A DNA stretch of 64,000 nucleotides from Watersipora subatra. Lineage: Eukaryota > Bryozoa > Gymnolaemata > Cheilostomatida > Watersiporidae. Location: NCBI RefSeq assembly GCF_963576615.1, contig NC_088711.1, forward strand, positions 7,558,869 through 7,622,868. The letters run 5' to 3'. How positions within the stretch are numbered: the stretch's first letter is position 1; each line of letters starts with the position of its first letter. Both the position numbers and the translations under genes were made by a program. Shown in pieces: positions 37,839 through 50,685 of the stretch. Under the pieces are notes generated by a model. The model was not told the DNA's origin. It ran no database searches and saw only the letters and a program-made list of their open reading frames with translations.

Positions 37839-38905
37839 CCCTTTCGCGGGCAAATTTTCAAAACTAAATCAGACCCCCATGGGCGAATTAATTTTCCAAA
37901 AAACCAATTTTTTTTTAAAAGGTTCATACACTTTTCTGTGTGTTATTATGTGCATATATCTATGTTTAAAGGTGCATATGTATACATGTATATGTCCATA
38001 GGCATATATATATATATATATTATAAACGAATAAAAATGTATAACATAAAATATATGCTTTTCATAATAATTGTCTATTTACGAATGATATTTTCGAAAG
38101 CATTCTCCTTTACAAAGGCCCACATCACAGTCTTTGCACCATGTACTTATTCGTGTAACAAAGAGCTCCCACAAAGATGTACTTCCTGGATTGACAGGCT
38201 CAAAAAACTTTTCAAAATACTCTACTGATTGAGCATCTACTGGAGTAAATACTGGGCCTGTCACTGCTATAAACTGCTGAATTGTAGGAGATTTATCTCT
38301 GTTCATGTTGGTTATATTCTTCCAGGCACTGGCATCACTCCTACTCACATCCTCATCAATACCGCTACCAGCCTCTTCATTACTGTCACTTCCAATTGTA
38401 GTCATTCCAATCACAATCCGAACCTGATTCACTGTCATCTTTTGCTACTAAATCTAAAAAGTCACTGTCAGCTCTGAATCTCTTAGTAATTTCGGTACTA
38501 GTACTTGCTTTATTAGAATAATCTCGGGAGGTTGTTTTAGAAGTCGCCATGACGGTAAACTAAATTCAAACTCTCGAAAAATTCGGTAAATAAAAGCTAA
38601 AACCGAACCAAGAAAAATAAAAGTTGATAAATTATTTAGAACAATTTTCTAATTTTTTTTAAAAGTTTATTTAGTTATCACTGCTGAAAACGATCGTTTT
38701 TTTTCAACCTTGAAGTCAATTTTTGAGGCTAACCAAAACTACTATATCGTAGCTTGCTATTGGTAACAAAAGTAAACAAAAACCGGCATTTAGCTAACCA
38801 GAAACGGCAATAATAAAATACGTTACTGAAACGACAAAAACGTCGCACTGCCCATTAGCAGCCGTATCGCGAAGCGACAAAAACGTAGCTCTGCCCGCGA
38901 AAGGG
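37839..38905 (-). mobile_element. Internally deleted piggyBac element
   Basis: The ends are CCCTTTCGCGGGCA and its exact complement. TTAA follows the right end; the left flank is ATAA, probably a mutated TTAA. On the minus strand an ATG at 38550 opens a transposase-like N-terminal acidic region (MATSKTTSR...). A frameshift follows, then a piece with the family's early segment (TGPVFTP..., EYFEKFF). It then jumps directly to a cysteine-rich C-terminal piece, CKDCDVGLCKGECFRKYH. The central catalytic DDD domain is missing, so this is a non-autonomous derivative. It is inserted in a palindromic (ATATC)-rich element whose right end, near 38985, resembles a hAT end (CAGGGTTGGC on the minus strand). 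Confidence 0.88.
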
Positions 38906-39156
38906 TTAAGTATCAAAAATATCAATAAATATCATGATATATATATCAGTGATATATTTTTAAAAATAACGATATTTTTGCCAACCCTGATACAAACACC
39001 ATTTAAACTTGCAAATCATTTGCTAAATTATTTTGAGTACAAATAAATACTAACTTGTTTATCCCAGTATTAAAAAGTGAGTTGAAAAAATCATTATTCC
39101 TATCTATAGCAATCTGACATAGAGGTGCGCGAACCAGTATGCCACAACACTATTAA

Positions 39157-42100
39157 AGATGTGGTTGCGTCAAAAAGGTCGATTTAATGAAATTAAGACC
39201 AATAAAAGGCTAAAACATCAGCTACAATTTGATGTCATTTTGTCTTTGTAGACTAACCCTGTCCAGAGATATATGCGTGTAAATGAGGCCATCTTTTAAT
39301 AAGTTCAGATTCCAGCGGGTGCTTCATTCGTGACGTAACAAGTGATACATGTGAAAAGAGTCCACGAACGATAAATATAAGATCTCTTCTTTAGCCAATC
39401 ATCGGGACGAAATTTTTATATAGGTCATGTTAATTGTTATCGCTTGTAAAACAGTTTGTCTGTGATGTCAAAGATTCTCGATGTTAGGGAGATTTACTAA
39501 TTGAATTTGATTTACTAGCCAGAATTACTAGTTAGTTACACGCATCGACTACTAATAGATTCTACTAGTAGATTCTAGTAGCTACATGCATCGACATATT
39601 TATTTTATACTAATCATCAGACAAGTTATGGTTAGAGCTGACAGGCGTCAGCAGCGTTAAGGGGTGGTCACACGAGCGCCGAACCGAACTAAATGACGCA
39701 AAACGACGTCGTTTTCAGCTCTAAAAAGTTCGGCTGAGGACATTTCTGGCCGAAACGAACTATTTCGGTACTGCTCGAAATTTCGTGCCGAACCCTTGCT
39801 CTTATTGGCTGGTTAAAATTCTAAAATTCTAGCGAGCACGCGTCACATTTCTTCTTACGTGCGTGTGAGTAAAGTTAAAAAAGAAATGGGACGATACTTT
39901 TATTTCATTAAATAAACAACATGAAGCAATTTACGACAAGGTTCACCCGGACTTGTGATTGGGTTGCATAAATGTAAGATGTTGCACTTAAGTTTTGCAT
40001 AAATGTATGGGAATGGTTGTGATTTTCTTTCGTGTAGAATATAAGTAATGTGTCATATTCATCCTGATGAACTATCGTTGACTGATTTATTTATGTAAAA
40101 CCACAGTACTATGATAAAGACTGTTTTTGTTTGTTATGTACTCAGCATAGAAAAACATTCATATGTTAATAAAAAATATAATTATGTTGATGGGAAGGGT
40201 TAGCAAAATATTTGTATCGAGTGATTTATTTTGAGCAGCCGAACGATCTTCTGATAAATCTGCTGTTTAATTATAATTTATAATTGTTCCTCAAAGTTCT
40301 TTTTGTTTACAATAGAAATATTTAACTCAAATACATAACAACTACTAATGAAACCGTGTCCTGTCTCTATACGTATGGTATCTAGGAAGCGAAGTTACTT
40401 CGGTGGCCGTGTGACATGTGCCACGAACCGAACCATCCTCCGAACCGATCCTACGTCGGTTCGGTGCTCGTGTGACAACGCCTTTATGCTGCACAGGAAG
40501 ATAGGAGAATGGAGGTAAATTTATCTTCAACTTTGAGTATCCTATACATATATTCTAAGCTAACGGTAATAATTTTAGTATTCATGAATACATCTACTAA
40601 TAAGTAAAATTATAACTCTTTGCTATCACAACTATCGTTGCATAATTTTGTAATCGTTTCAGAACTTTTTATCATTTCACCTAGCTATAGCATTTTCTTT
40701 GGCATTTTTAGCTAGTAAATTTGATTAAGATTAGAATTTATGTTCAGTGTGTAAAAAGTGAGGAAAACCGATTGATCAATGCTCATCTTCAACTCTCAGA
40801 AACAAAGCTTCGAATTGTTGGCTTGGCATATTTATGCTTTTATTAAACATTTATTCGTTTTGAAAATTACACTTGCAATCTATCTAACTCTTAAATTGAA
40901 AGCTTTCAGTAAATATGCGTTAGAACGACATATATATATATATATGAATGACATTTATTACATTTGTTTTAATGTTGCAGGATGTTTATGTTTACAGGTT
41001 CACTAGAAGAGCAGTCGTGTCGGTCTGGAAACTGCCATAAATGGGAAAGAGAGTGCTGCACAAACCATGTTTTATTTGAGTTTGCTGCAGTAGACTAATT
41101 TGTCCTATTATATGAACTGAAACTATGTGAATGGCCGCGACATGGATGGATGTTTTTAATAAGAACTTTGTGCTGCGATGAAAATTGTTTGGCTTGTAAA
41201 AATTATATAATAAAATGATATTGTTGAAGACAACGCAATACATGATTTGCAGAACATATTAAATACATTATAGCCCTGTTATCATCTGTGCTAAAATCTT
41301 CTCTGATATATGGATTTATGAAGTGTAATCAGAGCTGTATTGGCAGGTACTTCTGCATAGCTCGACTCAACTTCAACAGACCAAATACGTATCAAGTTGA
41401 AAAAATTTTATGCTCCATCCTTCTAAGTGAAAACAGGTGAGCCCACAAACCGCCAACCAGGTGCAATAATGGTTTTATTAATCCTTAACCAGAATCGGTG
41501 GGTTAATTGATTTCGACGAACTTGACGTTGTTTTGCATTCACTATTTCGGTCAACTCATAAAACCATTCGTTTTTTTCTTGAATTAACTAAACGAATGAA
41601 CCAGTAAAATTTTCTACAAATTGATACTAATAATGACTAGATAACATAGACTATACATGACTTTTTGGGATGCAGTTGGTTTCGTCATATATTCGAACAT
41701 AGGGTATTATTTTCAAAGATGGCGACGTGCCTATTTTATTTAGTAGCTAGTTTCCGGTGGACGTGTAGCAACTGAGAACTTAGCTGATACAAAAGCGGTG
41801 ATGAAATAAGCTAACTCGACGACCTAATTACCGTAGACCAACAGAATTGGTAGTTAGTACTCAAATGTTTACACAGCATTTAGAAGAAGTTAATATGACA
41901 AGTTTTCAATTTCCCTTATTTGAGGTGGTTGAAACATTCATAATAATGTATCTGTAGCTGGATTTAAAATTTTATTTTAGCTAACATGAGCAAATACAAA
42001 ATAAAATATATAGCATGAGAGCCGCGTAAAACTAGATTTTTATCGCTTTAGCCGATGTGAATACGAGAGATAGAAACAGATTGTATCAATCGTTACATCA

Positions 42101-42281
42101 TTTTGGGCAAGTCTGGGCATGTTTTTATCGCCTGAACGTTTTTACCGCGATCAATTTTTTTTTATTTCAATCTTCAAATATCTTGACGATGAGATCGCCT
42201 AACACAACAAACAACATATCAACTGACAGACAAAAAAATACTTGGTTTTAAAATCAACTCAAATTTGACGCAACCACATCT
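39157..42281. mobile_element. 3.1-kb TTAA-flanked element with 18-bp inverted ends
   Basis: AGATGTGGTTGCGTCAAA stands at the left end and its complement at the right end. TTAA lies immediately outside both (39153-39156 and 42282-42285). A complete Harbinger-type MITE is nested at 39660-40483. No open frame longer than about 85 codons is present, so it appears non-autonomous. Superfamily unknown; the target site is piggyBac-like. Confidence 0.7.
39660..40483. mobile_element. 824-bp PIF/Harbinger-like MITE
   Basis: The inverted ends are AGGGGTGGTCACACGAGCGC and AGGCGTTGTCACACGAGCAC (reversed), followed by a shared CGAACCGA. TTA lies on both sides (39657-39659 and 40484-40486). A three-base TWA duplication with GGG/GGC-type ends is characteristic of PIF/Harbinger. 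No transposase. Confidence 0.85.
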
Positions 42282-42285
42282 TTAA

Positions 42286-44394
42286 AATCATATTACAACA
42301 ACTATCATTTTTCCGATAGAAATAGTATTATAATATGAACTGATTTTATTATAACTGCATCTTGCTTCAAGAGTTTTCAGTTTTATTACTATTATATAGG
42401 TTATCTTATAAAATCGAAGACTATTTCATCAAACTTTTTTTTAGTTCATCTAATTTTTTGTCGCCAAGATCCAGTAATACTTGTACTCTCATAAAATAAC
42501 TGAGAATACTGCTGAGTTTATTGTCGGTAAGAGTATGACTATAAGGTAAGGTAAGAATATAAAAAATTAATGAGTAGATTTCCGAACCAGTACAAAGAGG
42601 CTAGTAAACTGAGTGACTACAATGGAAGAGCATATAACTTCATTCAAATGTTAACTTGTGTTGAAGCTGAAAATCAATCTCGTTTCATATAGGCCAATTA
42701 GTCATAAAATATTTTATACCACTGACATTTAAAATTCAGGGCACTTATGTTGTTGAAGAATATCCGTTCAATTTCAAAATATTTGTTTTTATTATTAATA
42801 CTTTCAGTAGGATAAGTCATTCTGTAGTGCGCATATTCCTTTGGTAAGATATCCATTGGTGCTATTTTCAGACCATCGCCAGACAAGTAAAATACGATAA
42901 ACGTACATTTAATGGAACAAAATTCAACAGCACTTTCATTTTTAAATAAGGCTCACACAATAAGTTTATGCTGTCTTGTACATATAAAGTATAAAATGCA
43001 TTGTTTGTTTTGACAATAACTTAGTAAAGCACCATATCACAATGTTTGTGGAATAACGGACTTGTGTATGTGGCTTGTAAATACAGACGCTTTTGGGATA
43101 CAATTTTAATCCATTCCGGGTTTGGTATTGTATGGCGAAAAAAATCGTGTGAAAGGGTATAGAAAACATAGTAATTATATAATGCAAACATCCCCTGGTA
43201 AAAATGGTCAACATTTTATATAAGTGCTGTACATATTAAAAGTTAGTAACCAAATGGTATGTTAACCTTAGTAACTATAGTTACCTGCAGTAAATTTAGT
43301 GTATTTGGTGTATTTATTTAATGATCTGCATTAAAATCTAACATTACAATGTACCACTATATGCGGTATGTATCGCAATATGCGGTACATATCGCAGAGT
43401 TCTTCCCTTCGAAATAGACATATGTAAGCTTTTATATGTATTTTTAACTATGTATGTATTATTTTAGTGAATTTCAACTTTTTATCATCAAGTTTTATCA
43501 CCTATCAGTTTCCAGCTTCGTTGTCACTATAAATTTTAGCCAACCACATTAAAACCTTTTTCAACCTAAGTCAGCAAGAAAGCTCGAGCGATGCTGTTCT
43601 CGAAAATGTTCTTTTTAATATGTAATAAAGCGGATTTTTGTTAAGTTAAGAGAGGTTGTCTGACCACTGACCTGTTTGAAGGGATCGCAACTTCAACTTT
43701 GCAACCAGTTTTAAAAGGAAAATATTTCTGTTTTTCACACGAAAAATGCTGAACTGAGAGAAATCGGTCATCATGTTTCTTTCGGACGTTGCGAAAATGT
43801 TTTTAGCGAACAGCATTGGTAATCATATCCTGAGTGTGCACAGTATTTGGATTTAAATGCTGTCCATTGTTTTTAACTGTTTACTGAGTAAGCTATAAAA
43901 TAGTCAGAACAAACTTTCCTAAAGCAGAGGTTTCAGTAAATAACTACTAATTTGTACTTTCTTTTGATATTTTGTCATGATAATTGATTCCTGAATAAGC
44001 CTTATAAATATCCGAAAGGGGCTCATTTGTTATTTCCCTGTTAGTCGATGGTGCTCAGCAATGGGCTTGAGAGGCTCAAAATCTTAAAACGAAATCTTTG
44101 TTGAATGCTTATAAGTTTCTTTTTATTTCGATATTGTTTTGTCATTCTCAATAGGGTTAGCATAGAATTTCATCTATCACAATTTTTGTGCTTCACAAAC
44201 ATTTTCTTCTTGTGGATATTTCGATGCGATAGTTAAGAAGAAATTAAAATAGCATAGTTGAGAGAACCTTGATGACATAATTGCATTTATATAAGAAAAT
44301 TTCTACTTATGATCCCTTTAACAAATGAATCTTTCAACATGCATGGTAAAATTTGAGGGAATATTGGACCAAGCAACCGAAACACTGTCGCAGT
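42286..44394. other. Intergenic, repeat-rich
   Basis: AT-rich sequence without a supported gene. 43.07-43.6 kb is a diverged, inverted relative of the repeat at 24895-25710, recognised by the GTAACTATAGTTACCTGCAG segment and neighbouring sequence. Confidence 0.5.
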
Positions 44395-45526
44395 TTTTAA
44401 TTTACATTTCAATTTAAATTTGAAGACATATTTTCATTTTATATCTTTATTTAACAATATTGCATAAAAGCTCGTTGCACTCATTGATATATTTGCTACA
44501 GTTTACAGCTAAAACTAGCTTTTTATGTGCAATGGAAGTGGAGTTATGAGCATCGATCCATTGTAAGCCGTGTTAAGATAGCCGCAAGGATTCTATCAAA
44601 TAACATGCTATAAATCTGTATATTTATAAGTTATATAATGATAATCTACCAAATGATACAAACATGTATTCATGAACAAGTGACATAAACGAACCATACT
44701 TATATTACATGCGGAAACAAAGATTTACATTTCCAAAACAAAAATATTTGCATTGTTTGTTTGGATAGACGCGCTCGGATTCTTGCTTTCGAACATATTT
44801 CAGTTGTCCAATACCTTCCACAAGATCTTCTGGTCTCAACTTTTTTTCTGCACTGCTGAGCTAGTCGATATTAGCGCCCAAACAATTTCTTGGCAGAACA
44901 AATCTTTTACGCGCTGCATTTAGCCTAAATACAACGCGTTAAAGTTTGCTCACTAAAGTTTGCTACCTTTAGTCCAAAACTTGCAAACCGTTTTTATATG
45001 CATGTTCTTCGAAGTATTAAGACCGCGGTAAACAAGGAACTACTATTAGCCCGAGACAGATATAAATTATTTCTATGGTTTTGCTTTCCAAGTTCATCTA
45101 CCAACGTAAATTTGAACTGTTCTTATATGTGTATGTAGGCAACTTCGACGTATTAAGACCACGTTAAACAAGGAGGTACTATTAGCCTGAGACCGTTATT
45201 GATTATTTCTATGGTGTTACTTTCGAAGTTTTCACGGAAAAAAAAGCAAAAAAGCTTTGGAGTTGGACAACAAGAGAATTTATTGTTATTAATGTAAGCG
45301 ATTCATTATTAACACGATTTTGTGGACATTTTTCTACTGATCAATTAATATTATGGACTCGTAAAGATAAAATAATGTCCAAGTGGTGGTCAAATGGAGG
45401 TGACGTTCAAATAGAGGGTGGCGCTCTGTTTTTCAACCCTGCGCTCGTAGTGGCGATCAAATAGAGGTGGCGTTCAAATAGAGATAGCATTCAATTAGAG
45501 GTGGTGTTCAATTAGAGGTTTTACAG
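44395..45526 (+). mobile_element. TA-flanked MITE family, copy 3 (5'-truncated)
   Basis: The right end is AATTAGAGGTTTTACAG with TA beyond. The interior matches copies 1 and 2, from GCATAAAAGCTCGTTGCACT onward. A segment around TTGATTATTTCTATGG is present twice (about 45065 and 45197). The left terminal repeat is missing. Confidence 0.7.
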
Positions 45527-45528
45527 TA

Positions 45529-48500
45529 TATAAAATTATGTGCGAACTACAGGTAAATTAGTAGAGTAGAGCTACTAGCAGTTTCACACAACGTACGAAT
45601 AAAAGCTAGATACACAAGAGCAAATAAAAGACAAAGAAATAAAAAAGGCATGAAATATTTAAGCACATTCTTCCTTGTTGTGATAGATACTGTTGATTAT
45701 GCGAAATATAAATACCAGCTTTCTAGTTTTTCAGTACCCTTCTTTTTTTAGTAATTTTGTTTTTGAATGAACAGAACAAAAGAGGAGAATACTTTTTCGA
45801 TGCTTACACTGGAACTAATTGCAATGAAGAGCTTTTGTTAGTATTGTCAAAAATCATTGTCAATACCAGTAAGAACTTCCACCATGTAATGGGTGTTACC
45901 CTATTGACTTCTTCATCGGTAAAGCGATGTGGCATAAAAAAGAGCCTCTTTTACTTGATGATTTATCAAGAGTGGTAGAAACTTTAAAATTCACTGACTG
46001 CACATGCATGTCAATGTTATAGACTTCCCCCTCAGTCAAGTGCTCATTTCCATTTGGGCTTGAACAGATAAGACAAATAATGATCTGGTGCTACATTGGC
46101 ATCCACAATACACATGCAGTCAACTACCGTTATCACACTTGCTAGTTCATGACAGGTGCATTTACAGATTTGTTACCCACACATCAAAACAAGATTGTTT
46201 GTCGAGAAACGCTGATTTATGCAAATGCATACCAAAGAAAAATTTTAAAAAAAATTGATTTAAATTAATGCTTTAAATGATTTGATTTTTTATGTCAACC
46301 CTGATGAAGGGGCTAGGAAAATAAAAAGGGAAAACATAAAAAATGTAAAAATAAAGAAGACTGAAGCCAAGCTAGTTTACAATTTACTCAGTTGAGGTCA
46401 GAGCATACTGCCTTGCATATTACTATCTTCACTTTTATCTTTGAACTGTCAAATCATTGAGACTATACTTTTATTCATTAATCTCCAAGGTTAATTGACA
46501 ATAAAAACCGCTTCAGTGACTAAAAATGTAATAAGTCAGTTTGCTGCACATATGATATAGTATTTTGATCTTATATAACAGCTGCAATTTTATGTTGTGT
46601 ATATCTACTTGGAAAAACTATTCAGAGGTTATTATGGGTTTTTCTGGTGAGAAATCTACCGAAAAGCTTAACCTAAAGTGAACGCTCATGGAAAGATTTG
46701 CCCCAACATCTGACAGTTTTGACACATGAAAGTATGAAACAGATCTCAAAATGAATCAAACTTGTACTTAACAGTTAGAATATAGTAGAAAAACTATTAT
46801 GATAGTGTGTTGAAATATGTCTATTTATAGAATGGCAACTTTAAAAAGGCCACAATTAGTAGCCGAATTTTAATCATTCTTACCTCCTTGTTGCTTACTA
46901 TTTATTTTGGCAATTGACAGCCATATTGATCAATTTGATTTTAGTTATGAAGAAATATTGCATGAAGTAAAATGCATGTCAGTTTCGTTCAGCGTAGTTT
47001 TTGTATAAATATTGCGAAGGATAACAACACCGCAGTTGACACTCAATCTATTTGTTTAATTATAGCGTACACAATTAGTTTTAAGCTGCATGTATCAGCA
47101 CTTCAAAGTAAAGACGACCAATTACAACGTGAATAACAAATAGTTAATGTTGGTGCCGAACTACGTGGTATATCACCATAATAAAAAATACTTGACAAAT
47201 ATTTAGCAGCCCTTCACTCTGTAATAGATGGCAAACTGTGCAATAGAAGTGTTTCAATAAAATATTAGGCCTCCGCTGAACAGCTTAATAAAAATAATGT
47301 TAAGAAAATAACATGTTATATTTAAGCCCTATATAAGACAGCTATTTGCACTAATGAAGAGCGTTAAAACGCCGGCTTTTATATTAAAGATGATTTCATT
47401 GAGTCCGTGAAAAGATGTAAATATAGAGCTAACATCATCGATGAACTAAGAGACAATATGCCTAAGCAAGTGTGAGTTGTTCAATCTACCTATTGCAAAA
47501 CACTTACAGCGTGATGACCTCCTATCCGCGCACGCCGCCATTTTCGACTTTAACTTACATACGCGTAGTATTTGACTTACTACCTACAGACTTACTCTGT
47601 GGAATGACAATTAAAATCTCGTGTTCCATTGGCTGATCCGTTCTAGGTTGAGAGCGGTCTATTTTCAAATAACCTACATAACTAGCCAATGAATGAATAC
47701 GAATGTAGCAAATATAACAAGGTTTTCAAGTTTGGTGGGGCTATACATTGAGCGTGCCGCAGCAATCTAATCGTTAGAGCGAAAATTCGGGAAACATAGG
47801 GGATTTTTTTCTAGGTCGGTGCCCTAGTTTGATATGAGTCTATTAACTCTTCTATACTGCTAGCGATGTGTAAGTGTAGTACATTGTCCAACATGTTGTT
47901 TGTTGGATGTACGTAGTAGAGAGACATGAATCGCCTATTTAGCAATGCATGTACAACTTCAAAATTGTTTTAGTAAGTTGTATTGTAAATTCAAATCCTA
48001 AAATCAATTGTAAAAAGATAATGAGCAGACTGCAGCTTGAAGTTTAATAAATGCCATCCTGATCACAGTCGAAGTGTGAAATCTCCACAACAAATATTTA
48101 GCACATTAGGTGAAATTACAAAAAATCACCAAAAATAATTTATAAGACTGCGATAATTGTTCTTCTTTTAGCCACGTTTACAATTTATGTATAAATCTAC
48201 ATTTACCTACATTATATATATATATATATATTCACACGCTCAGTTGACTGTCATGCTAGCTTATGAAGGCAAAACTCGTAATGACCAAAATAATCATTTT
48301 GTTATTTGAAAATTGTGTTTATGCAATTAAGCATAAGCATAGAACAACAAATAGAAAATTTAGAAGTATAAGACAATTGTTGAAGTACCACACTTTGATA
48401 ATTGGCATTGATCAGGCTGAGTGTATTATTAGTATCAATGTGGTTAATCAGGATGGGAAACAGGATTTATCAACTATGTGGATATATATACCCACCATTT

Positions 48501-48822
48501 AAAAAAGACAACATTGGCAATAGTGGAACCTACACATTTATCAGTAACACATTAAAGAACTAACAAAAAAGAGGCGAAGTCGTGATGCCTAAAACCTCAG
48601 TTTTACAAACTACTCGCTAAGAGAGCGTGTTAACTATGCATTTGATAGTCTTGCTAAATAGTTGTTCTTAATTCCCTCACAATTCCACATGGTTATTTGA
48701 TGCCAAACAATTTTGATTGTTTTAAAATTATTTTTTAGTTCAGATAAAAAATAGTTTTCTGCTAAACCAAAACCAAACATGGCATATATGTATTATTTCT
48801 AAGGGAAAAAGTTATTAATTTC
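45529..48822. other. Intergenic region, no gene seen
   Basis: AT-rich. Open frames are short and unconvincing. The stretch ending near 46300 (ATGTCAACCCTGATG) resembles a hAT-type MITE end. A (TA)n run lies at about 48210-48232. A GC-richer patch near 47.5-47.8 kb might be regulatory, but nothing in it identifies it. Confidence 0.4.
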
Positions 48823-50685
48823 TTAAAATTTGACTGCATACATATAGCATATATTGCTGGTAGCAAGCAAATAATGAAACAAGTCAACATTGGGCACGCC
48901 AAACCTCAATCCATCTGTACCTGTACCTGCAGCAAAGATTATAACCAAACTAGATGCAATTCCATACACATTCCATGCAATACTGCAGATGAGCACCATT
49001 GAAAGAACTGAAACTACAGAAAGAGCAGCATTGCCACAATCTCTAGCAGCTTGGGGCAGTATCTTGTATAAAAATAAAAATCCTAAAGGAACATAAGTGA
49101 AGATTAAGGTAATGTCTGTATAGCCATGGTGCTTGAACAGTCCTGCTGTTAGAAGTGGCACTCCTACAATGCTTCCCAGCCACGAAAAAACTTTATGAGC
49201 GTCGATGAGGTCTAAACCTAAAACAAATGCATATTAAAATGCAATTACAATGTATAACTACTATTCATACACGTATATATATTGTATATATACTGTATAT
49301 ATATTGTATATATACTGTATATATATTGTATATATACTGTATATATATTGTATATATACTGTATATATATATTGTATATATATTGCATATATATTGTATA
49401 CTAGCTGTGCCCGGTAATAAAAGTCTTTGGACAGAAAATTGATTTGTATTTAACATATAACAACATTTCCCATTCTAACTTTCAAACTACATATCATGAG
49501 AAAAGCGTTTTGTGCAGTTGAAATAAATTAAGAGAAAAATAAAAACAACTGTAAAGGTTTTAAAACTTTGTCAAACAACTGTAACTTTCAAGCTATTAGC
49601 ACATTACATTAGGCACATTACCAATGGAAAACTCCAGTAAGCTAGTTAATAAGCGCTAGGCTTCTAAAGACAGTACGCCATGACGTTGAGTCATCATTGT
49701 CCAACTACGCTATTGTAATAATAGCTATAGCTGGAGGGACACACATACTTTCACATTTATATATGTATATATATTGTATATATATATATATTGTATATAT
49801 ATTGTATTTATATATTGTATACATATTGTATTTATATATTGTATATATATTGTGTATATATTGTATATATATATTGTACATATATATTGTATATATATTG
49901 TATATATATTGTATATATATATATATTGTATATATATTGTATATATATATTGTATAAATATATTGTATATATATATTGTATATATATTGTTTATATATTG
50001 TATATATATATATATTGTGTATATATACATGCACATAAATCTCAGTGTTTGTCGTGTTGTTAAACCCTGTGTCCAGTTATAACAATTAAAATCTAGCAAT
50101 GAAAAATCCGCATGGCACTGGATTTGATCTCAGGACCTCCAGATCTTGAAACAGCAAAATTAACCATCGCGCTACACAGAATATGATGAAGTCATTGGTC
50201 AAATAAGAAATGTTTTTCACTAATCTGTTTCAGCTATGCCTCAAAATTTTGAATATTTGAATTATGCCTTGGCCAAACACACACGGAATTAAACAAATAC
50301 TTTCATGTAAAAGCTATAATGGTAAATATTGTTTATGTTGGCCTATGTTGATAAAAAATAGATTTTTGACACAAAAACATTTTCCTTACCTGTGCAACGC
50401 TGGACTTTCACCTAGTATATACAGTACATACATGTCAAACAAAGCCAAACAAACGATAACATTATATATTTAAAACTTGTTAGATCAAGAATAAATTATG
50501 ACTACAATCGTGATTGGCTTACTTGGATTTGTTAGAGCGAATCTGAAAGCTCCCAAACTTGCTGCCAATCCAATGACTAGCAACCCGTAAAATGACTGAA
50601 ATGGGTGGCCATTTATGCGATATGCTGCATAAAAGCTCGATAGTGCAAGAACTAGATCAGAAACTGCTGTAGAGGTCTGTGCCAT
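48823..50685 (-). CDS. Small multi-pass membrane protein, family not recognised
   Basis: Two coding exons, 50685-50523 and 49217-48823, join in phase 1 to give 185 aa. The start MAQTSTAVSDLVLAL was chosen because it is the first ATG after a likely non-coding-exon acceptor (TTGTTGCAG) and is followed at once by a hydrophobic helix. Six or seven hydrophobic segments cover most of the length (for example LLVIGLAASLGAF, LIFTYVPLGFLFLY, VVSVLSMVLICSIAW, IASSLVIIFAAG). Short polar loops lie between; one is FKHHGYTDITL. The stop follows MYAVKF. There is no signal peptide beyond the first helix and no catalytic motif I can name. It is transcribed away from the UPF0728 gene, with start codons 1.16 kb apart. 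The single coding intron (1.3 kb) carries a Helitron-like element, two AT microsatellites and a tRNA-derived SINE. Confidence 0.75.
49268..49399. repeat. TATATATTGTA/TATATACTGTA microsatellite
   Basis: An 11-to-13-bp-period AT microsatellite directly abuts the 3' end of a Helitron-like element at 49401. It lies in the intron of the membrane-protein gene. Confidence 0.9.
49401..49755 (-). mobile_element. Helitron-like element, copy 1
   Basis: Related, reversed, to 53223-53609. The 3' terminus is at 49401 (complement of CACAGCTAG followed by T). Shared blocks include CAAATCAATTTTCTGTCCA, ATATGTAGTTTGAAA and AGCTTGAAAGTTACAGTTG (complements). The 5' end, which in the other copy begins TCTATATATATATTTCTC, is lost in an expanded AT microsatellite. 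Confidence 0.75.
49752..50027. repeat. TATATATTGTA microsatellite at the 5' end of the Helitron-like element
   Basis: About 275 bp of TATATATTGTA-type repeat stands where copy 2 has its TATATATATA-bearing 5' end. The repeat probably grew from that run. The long tyrosine-isoleucine open frames here are by-products. Confidence 0.85.
50090..50185 (-). repeat. tRNA-derived SINE head
   Basis: On the minus strand TGTAGCGCGATGGTTAATTT gives an A box. About 35 bases later CTGAGATCAAATCCAG gives a T-arm with a B-box-like ATCAAATCC. A tail continues toward 50040. Mismatched stems rule out a working tRNA gene. Confidence 0.6.

Noticed and set aside
45757-45978. 73-codon frame in the intergenic region
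   Set aside because: No recognisable motif, no splice context and AT-rich composition like its surroundings.
49697-50099. Overlapping open frames of up to 124 codons rich in Tyr and Ile
   Set aside because: They translate a TATATATTGTA microsatellite on both strands; no coding signal.
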